Part shown: positions 8,598 to 16,533 of the stretch, one piece after another
How the letters are laid out: the number at the start of each line of letters is the position of its first letter
Numbering within the stretch: the stretch's first letter is position 1
Source of the DNA: Paenibacillus_T sp033239625
Lineage (GTDB): Bacteria > Bacillota > Bacilli > Paenibacillales > Paenibacillaceae
Reading direction: 5' to 3'
Assembly (NCBI RefSeq): GCF_033239625.1
Contig: NZ_BTCK01000027.1
Coordinates: 24,743 to 88,742 of the forward strand
DNA: 64,000 bases
Position numbers and translations under genes: made by a program
Notes under the pieces: model-generated
The model's input: only the letters and a program-made list of their open reading frames with translations
The model's database searches: none
Told to the model about the DNA's origin: nothing

Positions 8598-9260
8598 ATG
8601 ACGCACAAACAAATTCTCGTCGTACTGCCGCACCCGGATGATGAGGCGTTCGGAGCATCCGGCACGCTGGCGATCCATGTTTTTAATGGCGCCAAGGTCA
8701 CTTACGCTTGTCTGACATTAGGCGAGATGGGCCGCAATATGGGCGTTCCGCCTTTTGCCAATCGCGTTACATTGCCATCTATTCGTCTGGAGGAGCTGAA
8801 AGCATCCTGCAAGGCGATTGGTATAGAAGATTTGAGACTGCTGGGCTTCCATGACAAAATGATTGAATTCGAAGAGCCGCAGCTGCTGGATGGGAAGATC
8901 CGCGAGCTCATGGAGGAGCTTAAGCCGACCTTGGTCATTACGTTCTATCCCGGATACAGCGTACATCCAGACCACGATGCCACTGGCGCAGCGGTTGTTC
9001 GCGTGGTCGCGGCGATGCCGAAGGAAGAGCGGCCGATCGTCCAATGTATGGCCTTCGCCAAAAATACGGTGGAAGACATCGGGCGGCCAGACAGCATCGT
9101 GGACGTCAGAGGCTTCTTGAAGAACAAGATTGCTTCGATTCAAGCGCACCGCTCCCAATTCCAAGCACCGGAATTGATGGGGAAGAACAAGCTGTCGGAT
9201 AAAGAGCTGGAAGACCGCTTCGGCATGGAGCGCTTCTGGACGTATAAGTTCAACGACTAA
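8598..9260 (+). CDS. bshB2: Bacillithiol biosynthesis deacetylase BshB2 (LmbE/PIG-L family)
   Basis: The 220-residue PIG-L/LmbE-type zinc deacetylase has the metal motif HPDDEAFG at residues 12-19 and HPDHDATG near residue 120, which provides the third ligand. Length and sequence match BshB2 (YojG). That enzyme removes acetate from GlcNAc-malate to give GlcN-malate in bacillithiol synthesis, and related enzymes may act on bacillithiol S-conjugates. An AAGAGGAGGAG site precedes the ATG. It pairs with yojF as in Bacillus. Confidence 0.9.
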   Translation: MTHKQILVVLPHPDDEAFGASGTLAIHVFNGAKVTYACLTLGEMGRNMGVPPFANRVTLPSIRLEELKASCKAIGIEDLRLLGFHDKMIEFEEPQLLDGKIRELMEELKPTLVITFYPGYSVHPDHDATGAAVVRVVAAMPKEERPIVQCMAFAKNTVEDIGRPDSIVDVRGFLKNKIASIQAHRSQFQAPELMGKNKLSDKELEDRFGMERFWTYKFND

Positions 9261-9290
9261 CACAAGGGTGCTTCGCCACTCGCTCATTAG

Positions 9291-9477
9291 GCTAACGGTT
9301 GCGTCAACGCTTATGCAGCGATAATAGTCTCGTTTCACACGCTAACGGTTGCATTGAAGCTAAATTGGTGAATTTTCATCCGGAAACGATCGTTTCCACA
9401 CCGATAGCCTCAACTGCAACCGTTCGTTTTTTGTTCGCTCCTATTTAGCATTAATAGCCGCTGTGATAACCGTTACC
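9291..9477. repeat. Dispersed repeat family A, copy 3
   Basis: Two forward motifs (GCTAACGGTTGC at 9291 and 9341) face two reverse motifs (GCAACCGTTC at 9416 and GATAACCGTTACC at 9465). The internal TCCGGAAACGATCGTTTCC is itself palindromic. It fills the gap between the convergent bshB2 and glnS genes. Confidence 0.65.
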
Positions 9478-9513
9478 TGCATCAATCATCACAGCGCCTA
9501 TGAGAGTTCTCCG

Positions 9514-11193
9514 TTACTTTCTATTCCAGCTATCCTTCAGCGGCACGATGCGGTTAAACGTCAACCGTTCGCCTGTCGTAAGCTTCGGATCTACATTGAA
9601 GTAGCCATGCCTCATGAACTGGAGCTTATCTTCCGGGCGAGCGTCGGCAACCGATGGCTCGATAAGCACATCGTGAAGGACTGCCTTGGAGTCTGGATTA
9701 ATAAGAGAAGCCCAATCGCCGCTCTCATCCTTCGAAATATCTTGTTCCAGCAGCAGCTTCTCGAACAATCGGACATCCGCCTTCAATGCATGGTCAGCGG
9801 ATACCCAATGAATCGTTCCTTTCACTTTGCGCCCGGTGAAGCCAGTGCCGCTCTTCGTAAGCGGATCGTATGTGCAGTGAAGCTCTCTGACTTCTCCGGT
9901 ATTCGGATCCTTGATGACGTCTTCGCAGCGGATGAAATAAGCGCCTTTGAGTCTCACTTCCCCGCCAGGTACTAACCGATGGAAACCTGCAACAGGATGC
10001 TCCATGAAATCATCGCGTTCGATATAAATCGTTCGGCTCCAAGGTACATCCCTCGCACCCAGCGCCTTATTGTCGCTGTTGTTCTCGATCGACAACATCT
10101 CCGTCTTATCTTCAGGATAGTTAGTGATGACGACTTTCAATGGTCGCAGGACCGCCATCACGCTAACGGTTGCTTCCTTCAAATCTTGACGCAGACTGTG
10201 ATCCAGCAGCGATATATCGACGGTGCTTTCCGTGCGGATTCCGCCAATCGCTTCAACGAAGCTGCGGATACTGGATGGGGTGAAGCCTCTTCTGCGAAGT
10301 CCTTGCAGCGTCGGAAGCCGAGGATCATCCCAGCCGTCGACATGGCCATCCCGCACTAACGTCCGCAGGAACCGCTTGCTTGTGACGACTCCCGTTAAGT
10401 TCAAGCGGCCGAACTCCCTTTGTCGCGGCGGACTCTCAATGCCCAGCTCATTCAACACCCATTCATAAAGCGGACGATGATCCTTGAACTCAACCGAGCA
10501 GAGGGAGTAGGTGATGCCTTCAACTGCGTCTTGAATGGGGTGGGCAAAATCATACATCGGATAGATGCACCAATCATTCCCCGTACGATAATGTTCGGCA
10601 TGTATGATCCGATACAATACGGGATCTCGCAGATTCATATTCGGTGAACGCATATCGATGCGTGCACGAACCGTCTTCGCCCCATTCGGAAACTCGCCGC
10701 TGCGCATCCGAGCCAGCAGATCGAGATTGTCCGCAATGGACCGGTCTCGATAAGGGCTGTTTCGCCCGGGCTCTGTCAATGTCCCGCGATAGGCCGTCAT
10801 CTCTTCCGCTGTAAGGTCGCAGACGTATGCTTTGCCACGCTTAATTAGTGTTACTGCAGCACTATAGATGGTTTCCGAATAATCCGAACCATAGTAGATA
10901 TGCTCGCCCGGGTCGTAGCCTAGCCACTTGATGTCCGCGATAATCGCGTTCACATATTCAAGATCTTCCTTAAGCGGGTTCGTATCGTCGAATCGCAGGT
11001 GGAAGGCACCTTCGTGCATGTGTGCAATCGTATAACTCGTGTGAATCGCGTATGCACTGCCGATGTGCAGATAACCGTTCGGCTCGGGCGGGAATCGGGT
11101 GCGCATGCCGCGGTCGAATGGGCTGTGTTCAAGCTCTTCGTGAATCAGTCTTGCTAGAAAATGCTCCGTCAATGGTTCCTTCTCCGTGCTCAT
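9514..11193 (-). CDS. glnS: Glutaminyl-tRNA synthetase
   Basis: The 559-residue class I synthetase charges tRNA-Gln directly. The HIGH motif is in RFPPEPNGYLHIGSAYAI (about residues 33-50) and the KMSKS equivalent is VVTSKRFL, followed by GWDDPRLPTLQGLRRRGF, a GlnRS hallmark. The C-terminal anticodon-binding beta-barrels follow (about residues 340-550). The start has GAGGAGG 8 bases upstream. Most Firmicutes make Gln-tRNA through GatCAB, so a GlnRS gene here points to acquisition in this lineage. It is preceded by a Gln-specific T-box. Confidence 0.96.
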   Translation of the reverse strand: MSTEKEPLTEHFLARLIHEELEHSPFDRGMRTRFPPEPNGYLHIGSAYAIHTSYTIAHMHEGAFHLRFDDTNPLKEDLEYVNAIIADIKWLGYDPGEHIYYGSDYSETIYSAAVTLIKRGKAYVCDLTAEEMTAYRGTLTEPGRNSPYRDRSIADNLDLLARMRSGEFPNGAKTVRARIDMRSPNMNLRDPVLYRIIHAEHYRTGNDWCIYPMYDFAHPIQDAVEGITYSLCSVEFKDHRPLYEWVLNELGIESPPRQREFGRLNLTGVVTSKRFLRTLVRDGHVDGWDDPRLPTLQGLRRRGFTPSSIRSFVEAIGGIRTESTVDISLLDHSLRQDLKEATVSVMAVLRPLKVVITNYPEDKTEMLSIENNSDNKALGARDVPWSRTIYIERDDFMEHPVAGFHRLVPGGEVRLKGAYFIRCEDVIKDPNTGEVRELHCTYDPLTKSGTGFTGRKVKGTIHWVSADHALKADVRLFEKLLLEQDISKDESGDWASLINPDSKAVLHDVLIEPSVADARPEDKLQFMRHGYFNVDPKLTTGERLTFNRIVPLKDSWNRK

Positions 11194-11237
11194 GGCTGGC
11201 GCCTCCTCATGAATCTGAAGTAGTTGTAATCCGACAA

Positions 11238-11522
11238 AAAAAGCTCACCCCCAAGACATCTAGTCTTGGGGGCGAACTCGTCGCGGTGCCACCCCAGGTT
11301 CATTAATATGTCGCCATATTAATCTCTTCAAGTACGGCATGGCCGCGTGCGGCTATGCTTATACTCTAGCTCTGTAACGGGAGCTCCCGTCATGCCATCC
11401 CCGCGAACGGTTCCGACCTGCTGCTCGGAGGCTTGGTTCGGTGAAACGTTCTTCGCTCCTTCGCAGCTTCCCGGAGCTCTCTGTGGAAGAACGGCTTTCC
11501 CTACTCTTCTCGTCATCGCTTG
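11238..11522 (-). promoter_or_regulatory. T-box leader of glnS, specifier CAA (Gln)
   Basis: The T-box sequence GGGGTGGCACCGCGAC is followed by a strong terminator (CCCCCAAGAC pairing with GTCTTGGGGG, then a T-run). Stem I carries AGAGAGCTCC and the paired arms CGTTCTTC/GAAGAACG. The 3' side of the specifier loop reads GAAC-CAA-G, the same layout as the argS leader (GAAA-CGG-A). CAA at 11435-11433 is therefore the probable Gln specifier. An alternative Gln codon CAG at about 11374 is too far from Stem I. Confidence 0.9.
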
Positions 11523-11539
11523 TGATTCATATTGGACTT

Positions 11540-11569
11540 ATGATAACAAATCGTTTCCTTTTCTGTAAA
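11540..11569 (-). promoter_or_regulatory. Candidate promoter of the glnS leader
   Basis: On the reverse strand TTTACA and TATCAT are 18 bases apart, just upstream of Stem I of the T-box. Confidence 0.5.
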
Positions 11570-11646
11570 CAGATATTCATGGAAGCGCAAGTCTGCCGCT
11601 GCGGATATGCCTATTCCTGCGGTGGCGATCATGCAGATGGATAGTA

Positions 11647-11675
11647 TTGACATATATAATATGTGTACATATAAT
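11647..11675 (+). promoter_or_regulatory. Consensus sigma-A promoter with embedded palindrome
   Basis: TTGACA and TATAAT are exactly 17 bases apart. The palindrome ATATGTGTACATAT (11659-11672) overlaps the spacer and the -10 box and could be the operator of the MarR protein encoded third in the unit. Confidence 0.85.
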
Positions 11676-11706
11676 ACGGGTAAATACTAAATTGAGGTGA
11701 TGGGAA

Positions 11707-12135
11707 ATGTTGAGATTCGAACATGAGGTAATAACGGCAGCGAAGGTAGAGACGATCTGGAAGCTGTACAGTACGATTGAATCGTGGATGAAGTGGGATG
11801 CAGGCATTGCATCGGTGTCATTGGATGGCCCGTTCGAGGTAGGAACGCGAGGGTTTCTTGAGCCGAAGGGACAAGGGAAGCTGCCATTCGTCTTGACTGA
11901 GGTGAATGCACCTTATGGTTTCTCGGATATTACGGAGATTGCAGTGGCTGGAATCGAGGTTCACTTCTCGCATAGGTTGGAGCGAACAGAGAACGGAACG
12001 CGAATTACGCATTCTGTTCGCATTGATGGACCAAACGCGGAACGTGTGGGAGCGCGGATGATTGAACATTTTGCTCAGGGCATCCCACAGACAGTAGCAA
12101 GTCTTGCAGCAGCAGCTCTAGAGCTGGAGGTGTGA
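11707..12135 (+). CDS. SRPBCC (START/polyketide-cyclase-like) family protein
   Basis: The 142-residue protein has the layout of the small SRPBCC/Polyketide_cyc2 fold: an N-terminal FEHEVITAAKVETIWKLY strand-helix, SWMKWDAGI, a central GPFEVGTRGFLEPKGQGKLP segment, and a long C-terminal helix. Such proteins form a hydrophobic ligand cavity; the ligand is unknown. The ATG follows GAGGTGATGGGAA. It is first in a three-gene unit with an EVE-domain protein 4 bases downstream and a MarR regulator, so it may be an effector of the signal the MarR protein senses. Confidence 0.8.
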   Translation: MLRFEHEVITAAKVETIWKLYSTIESWMKWDAGIASVSLDGPFEVGTRGFLEPKGQGKLPFVLTEVNAPYGFSDITEIAVAGIEVHFSHRLERTENGTRITHSVRIDGPNAERVGARMIEHFAQGIPQTVASLAAAALELEV

Positions 12136-12139
12136 GAAG

Positions 12140-12613
12140 ATGAAGGAACAGGTGCAGGCGCGACAGCCGCGATATTGGATCGGTGTCGTATCGGCTTCGC
12201 ATGTTGAGCGTGGTGTAGCTGGCGGTTTCGCGCAGGTATGCCATGGCAAAGCCGCTCCGCTGCGGCGCATGAAGCCAGGAGATTGGCTCATCTACTACTC
12301 GCCGCGTACGGACATGGACCAAGGAGAGCCGCTGCAAGCTTTTACCGCGATTGGGCAAGTAGAGGACGGACGCGTGTATGAGTACCGCATGTCGGAATCG
12401 TTTGTACCGTTTCGCTGCGATATTCGTTATACTCGATGTAAGCAGACTTCCATTCACGGCTTGCTAGGGCATTTATCGTTCACTCGAGACAATCGGAATT
12501 GGGGGTATCGGTTTCGTACCGGTCATTTTGAAATTACGGAAGCGGATTTTCTGACGATCGCACAGGCGATGACGGGAGGGCAACATGGGCTCGGCGTATC
12601 GGGATTCGAATGA
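12140..12613 (+). CDS. EVE domain-containing protein (UPF0310-like)
   Basis: The 157-residue protein has PRYWIGVVSASHVERGV at its start, a lysine-rich MKPGDWLIYYSPRTDM loop and a C-terminal GYRFRTGHFEITEADF, the pattern of the PUA-like EVE fold. EVE domains are linked to recognition of modified nucleotides; no function is proven for this subgroup. It is tightly coupled to the SRPBCC gene upstream, and its 3' end overlaps the MarR gene by 29 bases. Confidence 0.85.
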   Translation: MKEQVQARQPRYWIGVVSASHVERGVAGGFAQVCHGKAAPLRRMKPGDWLIYYSPRTDMDQGEPLQAFTAIGQVEDGRVYEYRMSESFVPFRCDIRYTRCKQTSIHGLLGHLSFTRDNRNWGYRFRTGHFEITEADFLTIAQAMTGGQHGLGVSGFE

Positions 12614-13037
12614 AAGTTCAGGGTTCTTGTTATGGCAGGTAACGAATTTGTGGCAAAAGGAGATCAGAAGGGCGCTTGAGCCGCTGGAGCTGACCCATCC
12701 ACAGTTCGTACTATTGTTTTCCTGCAAATGGCTCAATGAGAAACAGCCGGATGGTGTAACACAGATTCAACTGGCGCAGCATGCGAAGGTGGATGTGAAC
12801 GTGACCTCGCAGGTGCTTCGGTCACTGGAGAAGAGAGGTTTGATCGCGCGAACCCCTCATCCGTCGGATACAAGGGCAAATGCGATAACGGTCACCAAGG
12901 CGGGTGACGAGCTGGCCGTAAGTGCAGTAAAAATAGTAGAGGCGGTTGACCGGTCATTCTTCGCCAGCCTTGGCGACGATAGAAGCCAGTGGAATGCGAT
13001 GATGCTGCAGTTAATGGATAGAACCATCGAGGAATAA
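12585..13037 (+). CDS. MarR family transcriptional regulator
   Basis: The 150-residue protein has the MarR winged helix: TQIQLAQHAKVDVNVTSQVL as the recognition region and the wing ARTPHPSDTRANAITVTKAG, with DTRA as the conserved wing motif. The start lies inside the preceding gene behind GGGAGGGCAAC, indicating translational coupling. It probably represses its own unit through the palindrome in the promoter at 11647-11675 and releases it on binding a small aromatic or oxidised ligand. The ligand is unknown. Confidence 0.92.
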   Translation: MGSAYRDSNESSGFLLWQVTNLWQKEIRRALEPLELTHPQFVLLFSCKWLNEKQPDGVTQIQLAQHAKVDVNVTSQVLRSLEKRGLIARTPHPSDTRANAITVTKAGDELAVSAVKIVEAVDRSFFASLGDDRSQWNAMMLQLMDRTIEE

Positions 13038-13056
13038 GAGAAGCATGACGGAAGAA

Positions 13057-13096
13057 GCAAGAAGCACGCCGGAATCCGGCGTGCTTCTTGCTGTTT
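13057..13096. terminator. Bidirectional terminator
   Basis: GCAAGAAGCACGCCGG and CCGGCGTGCTTCTTGC pair perfectly around three bases. The hairpin lies between the MarR gene and the convergent regulator gene. Confidence 0.85.
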
Positions 13097-13120
13097 CACA
13101 ATGTGCATCTTCAGCAATTG

Positions 13121-13966
13121 CTATCCTTGCGTCAGCAATGCTTGAACCTGAGCAAGTGTCTCCTCGTTCGAAGGCATGTTGATCGTGATCGTGAGATGAG
13201 GTGCATCCGTCACGAGAAACGAAAGCTGGTCGAATTCCAGCCTTCCTGCTGACGGGTGGTAGTTGATTTTCTTTCCTTCCGGTCCAACGATAACGTCATG
13301 CTCCTGCCACCAATCGCGGAATGGCTCGCTGATCTCGCTCAATTCATTGATTAGCGCGATCCACTGCGGATCGCCTGTGAATTTACCGTAATTGGCGCGA
13401 AATTGTGCGATCCGATGACGAGCATGAAGCTCCCACTTCTCTTGCAGCAATTGTTTAATGTAGGGAGAAGTGAATGTTCGCCAGAGCGCGTTGCGATCGC
13501 GGAGAGACATCCTCTCATAGTCACCGTAGATGAGAGCGGAGGCTTTGTTCCATGCAACAATGTTCAACTGCTGATCGATTACAAGGGCGGGACTCGTTCC
13601 TTGTTGTTCGAGAAATTGCTGAAGAAGCGGACTAATCGTGTCGACAGACTGTGTGAAGTCAGCAGGCAGCTGTTGCAGTGCAAGCACATATAAATGCTGG
13701 CGTTCTGTTGCATTGAGCTGCAGGGCGCTCGAGATATGGTCGAGCACTTGCGAGGAAACTTGAATGTCACGTCCTTGTTCAAGTCTCGTATACCAGTCGA
13801 CGCTGATCCATGCCAATTGAGCGACTTCCGAACGTCGAAGCCCCGGCGTGCGTCTGCGCCCCGTATTGGGCAAACCGACCTGCTCGGGAGAAAGGCGGGC
13901 TCTGCGCGACTTGAGGAAGCGGGCTAACTCCTGCTGGCGTTCCTGTTCGGATTGTTCCATTCCCAT
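13121..13966 (-). CDS. XRE-type regulator with MmyB-like ligand-binding domain
   Basis: In this 281-residue protein the N-terminal helix-turn-helix (about residues 10-75) includes RTPGLRRSEVAQLAWIS and DWYTRLEQGRDI. The C-terminal MmyB/LBD domain (about residues 105-275) includes NIVAWNKASALIYGDYE, FRANYGKFTGDPQW and HPSAGRLEFDQLSF. Both match the MmyB family, whose C-terminal PAS-like domain binds a fatty acid or similar small ligand. It is divergent from the MFS exporter gene at 14278, so it probably controls that gene; this is inference from position. Confidence 0.9.
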   Translation of the reverse strand: MGMEQSEQERQQELARFLKSRRARLSPEQVGLPNTGRRRTPGLRRSEVAQLAWISVDWYTRLEQGRDIQVSSQVLDHISSALQLNATERQHLYVLALQQLPADFTQSVDTISPLLQQFLEQQGTSPALVIDQQLNIVAWNKASALIYGDYERMSLRDRNALWRTFTSPYIKQLLQEKWELHARHRIAQFRANYGKFTGDPQWIALINELSEISEPFRDWWQEHDVIVGPEGKKINYHPSAGRLEFDQLSFLVTDAPHLTITINMPSNEETLAQVQALLTQG

Positions 13967-13993
13967 AAAGCCATTTCCCCTCTTTTAGATGTA

Positions 13994-14160
13994 GTTCAAA
14001 AAATCCGATTTTGATCACGAAGCATCGCAAGAAGTGTATCCGGCATCGAATCTTGGATGAAGCTGTGACTTCCGGTTCTCACGTAGCAAACCGCAACGCT
14101 CCGATCCTCATTCCCAGCTTGATCCAACCTTCTCGGTGCTGAGAACCGAACTTTTGGAAC
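13994..14160. repeat. Dispersed repeat family B, copy 1
   Basis: A 167-bp element with ends GTTCAAAAAATCCG and, read in reverse, GTTCCAAAAGTTCGG. It also carries the family core GATCACGAAGCATCG. It occupies the divergent promoter region between the MmyB-type regulator and the MFS gene. Confidence 0.6.
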
Positions 14161-14277
14161 ATTCATTTAAACGTATGATTATTACTCCTAGGATAAACGG
14201 GCATCTCGTTTAAGTATACGATCTGCTATACGCTTAGCAAGCACGAGATACACGGAATCTGGAAGGGAGTTAATCGA

Positions 14278-15666
14278 TTGCAAGAAGCAATGGTACAGAC
14301 AAGAAGCGTAACGCGTTCGTCCAAGCTTGTTCTGCTGCTCGGCATTTCGCTAGGTTACTTTATGGTGCTGCTGGATATGACCGTCGTTAGCGTGGCGCTG
14401 CCTGCTATTCATTCCGATCTAGGCGGAGGAATGTCGGATTTACAATGGGTCGTGAATGCCTACACGATTGTATTCGCAGGACTGATGCTGTCCATGGGAA
14501 CGTTGACGGACAAGTTCGGGGCAAGAAGCGTGTTTATCTGCGGTCTTATTCTCATTCTAATCACATCGGGAATTGCAGCGGCTGCTACCTCCATAGGTGC
14601 GCTTATTACGATGCGAGCGGTGCTTGGCGTTGGCGGAGCGGCGCTGCTTCCGGCTTCGCTTGCGCTCATTGCGCATGCTTATCCCGATCCGGGCGAGCGC
14701 GCCAGGGCACTCGGCATTTGGGCGGCTGTTACAGGGATCGCGCTAGCTGCCGGGCCAGTTGTTGGGGGAATGCTCGTTGATTCGCTCGGATGGCGCAGCA
14801 TTTTTCTACTGAATATGCCGATTGCGCTCGTAAGTCTTGTCATTACTTGGTTCAGCATTCATAAGACAGTTCGCAATCCGCATCGCAATCTTGATGGGAC
14901 GGGACAGTTTCTCGCGATCGTGACGATTGTGGCGCTGTGTTACGCTCTTATGGAAGGGGAGTCCCAAGGCTGGAACTCGGCCCTTATCTTAGTGGCATTC
15001 GGGCTGGCGCTGGCGAGTGCAATCGTATTGATTGTCGTCGAAGCCCGGAGCAAGGCGCCGCTCATTCCGCTTCAGCTGTTCCGAAGTCGATCGCTGTCTG
15101 CGGGTATGACTGCAGGCATGCTTATTAACATAGGGATGTCTGGCATTCTGTTCATTATTCCGATGTTCTTCCAACAAGAGCGCGGACTGGCTGCCCATAC
15201 CGCGGGTCTTGCGCTGCTGCCGATGATGATTCCGATGGCCATAAATCCGATTTTCACTGGGCGCATTGTTAGTCGGCGGGGTCCGCGATTGCCAATGACA
15301 TTCGGTTTTGCTGCTGCGGCATTAGGAACATTGCTTCTTGCCCTGCTCAATGCTGCAACAAGCTATTGGCTTACCTTGGCAGGGCTGTTCCTGCTTGGGT
15401 ATGGCATATCCCTTACGATTCCAGCGCTTATGGCTGCGGTTATCTCATCCGTACCGAAGGATCAAGTAGGCATCGCGTCTGGAATGATTAATTCAAGCCG
15501 GCAGCTCGGAGCGACGTTAGGCGTTGCAATGACGGGAATAATCGTTAGCGGCAGCCAATCCTTCCTTACAGGCATGCATACTTCATTCACGATTACGGCC
15601 ATTGTGCTAGTGGGGGGCAGTCTGCTCTCTTATCTAATGGTTGGGCGGCGCGAGAGAAAGTCGTAA
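14278..15666 (+). CDS. MFS exporter, DHA2 (EmrB/QacA-like) family
   Basis: The 462-residue membrane protein has 12-14 hydrophobic helices. It shows the DHA2 motifs LDMTVVSVALPAIHSDLG in the first helix, GTLTDKFGARSVF as motif A and GIWAAVTGIALAAGPVVGG as motif C of drug/proton antiporters. It probably exports a toxic compound using proton motive force. The start is TTG at 14278, set by GGAAGGGAG 8 bases upstream; an ATG at 14290 is the alternative. The divergent MmyB-type gene is the likely regulator. Confidence 0.92.
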   Translation: MQEAMVQTRSVTRSSKLVLLLGISLGYFMVLLDMTVVSVALPAIHSDLGGGMSDLQWVVNAYTIVFAGLMLSMGTLTDKFGARSVFICGLILILITSGIAAAATSIGALITMRAVLGVGGAALLPASLALIAHAYPDPGERARALGIWAAVTGIALAAGPVVGGMLVDSLGWRSIFLLNMPIALVSLVITWFSIHKTVRNPHRNLDGTGQFLAIVTIVALCYALMEGESQGWNSALILVAFGLALASAIVLIVVEARSKAPLIPLQLFRSRSLSAGMTAGMLINIGMSGILFIIPMFFQQERGLAAHTAGLALLPMMIPMAINPIFTGRIVSRRGPRLPMTFGFAAAALGTLLLALLNAATSYWLTLAGLFLLGYGISLTIPALMAAVISSVPKDQVGIASGMINSSRQLGATLGVAMTGIIVSGSQSFLTGMHTSFTITAIVLVGGSLLSYLMVGRRERKS

Positions 15667-15683
15667 TGCATTAGCTGTTATGA

Positions 15684-15722
15684 AAAAAGACCAATCCGCC
15701 TTCTCAGGGGATTGGTCTTTCC
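15684..15722. terminator. Bidirectional terminator
   Basis: AAAAGACCAATCC and GGATTGGTCTTTCC pair around a short loop, with A and T runs flanking. It serves the convergent MFS and CYTH genes. Confidence 0.85.
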
Positions 15723-15730
15723 GTTCATCC

Positions 15731-16240
15731 TTATAGCAGGCTTCCATTCTGCAAATCGCGCCATACTTTCTTGTTGCTGTATTGGCGCTCGGAGCTGATA
15801 TCCTTGCCGAACCAAGCCGGAGGAACGAATGTAAGGGCGGCGTCCTCGGAATCGAATTCGACCTCAAGCACGGTCAGTTGAATCTGATCATAAATATCGA
15901 TCTCTATAACACGTTCGCCCCACTGCGCGGTAATCCGATTCTTGGTCAACGGAACCAGCTTGCGTCCGCTCATCAACTGCTCGTAGATGCTTGCGGTAAT
16001 CGAGTACTCAATCTCTTCACGCATCAAGCCATTGCCCGACTTAAAGGTATGCGTGTAATTCACCTCATCGGTCGCGAGGTCGACCAGTCGGCGTACGCGA
16101 ACCTCCTGTTGCTCATCCAAGGCAAGGTAGGTCTGCTCGATTCGCTGCTCGGACAGGAAGATGATCGTTCCCTCTTCCACGAGCTGTTTGGGATCGCGGT
16201 CTAACAGAAATTTGCGTTCGATTTCTAACAATTGCGGCAC
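15731..16240 (-). CDS. CYTH domain protein
   Basis: The 169-residue protein begins with EIERKFLL, the ExExK signature of the CYTH/triphosphate-tunnel fold. Further charged strands follow at regular spacing (VRVRRL, YTHTFKSGNGLMREEIEY, KNRITAQWGERVIEIDIYD, LTVLEVEFDSEDAA), as in tunnel enzymes that hydrolyse tripolyphosphate or thiamine triphosphate. B. subtilis YjbK-type proteins are relatives. The substrate is not determined. The start has a purine-rich AAAGGAGACGTG site upstream. Confidence 0.88.
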   Translation of the reverse strand: MPQLLEIERKFLLDRDPKQLVEEGTIIFLSEQRIEQTYLALDEQQEVRVRRLVDLATDEVNYTHTFKSGNGLMREEIEYSITASIYEQLMSGRKLVPLTKNRITAQWGERVIEIDIYDQIQLTVLEVEFDSEDAALTFVPPAWFGKDISSERQYSNKKVWRDLQNGSLL

Positions 16241-16359
16241 GTCTCCTTTAGGCTATTGAACTTTAATCATTATATCATTTAATCGAAATCGATCTTGGGT
16301 CGGAATTGCGAAAATTCCTTTTCATTGTGTAAGGATATACATAACAATATGCTAGATTT

Positions 16360-16424
16360 TGACAGGTGATGAAGTGAATAATGACAGGTGGTCATAAAGT
16401 TCCAACAGATGATAAACTTCCAAT
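16360..16424. repeat. Short direct repeats upstream of the GH5 gene
   Basis: TGACAGGTG occurs at about 16360 and 16382, and ATAAAGTTCCAA / ATAAACTTCCAA at about 16394 and 16412. They may be regulator half sites. Nothing else is visible in the 293-base gap between 16241 and 16533. Confidence 0.3.
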
Positions 16425-16533
16425 GAAAGCGTATTCATATATGTTTTGTCCGATTTTTACTGCTCTTTAACCTCTGTACAACCAAGACTTAACATACAAC
16501 TAATTTGTTAAAAACAAGGGAGATGAGGAATTA

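Noticed and set aside
10155..10175. CTAACGGTTGC repeat-A motif inside glnS
   Set aside because: It encodes part of an uninterrupted GlnRS sequence (EATVSVMAVLRPLKVVI) and has no partner end nearby, so it is probably coincidence.
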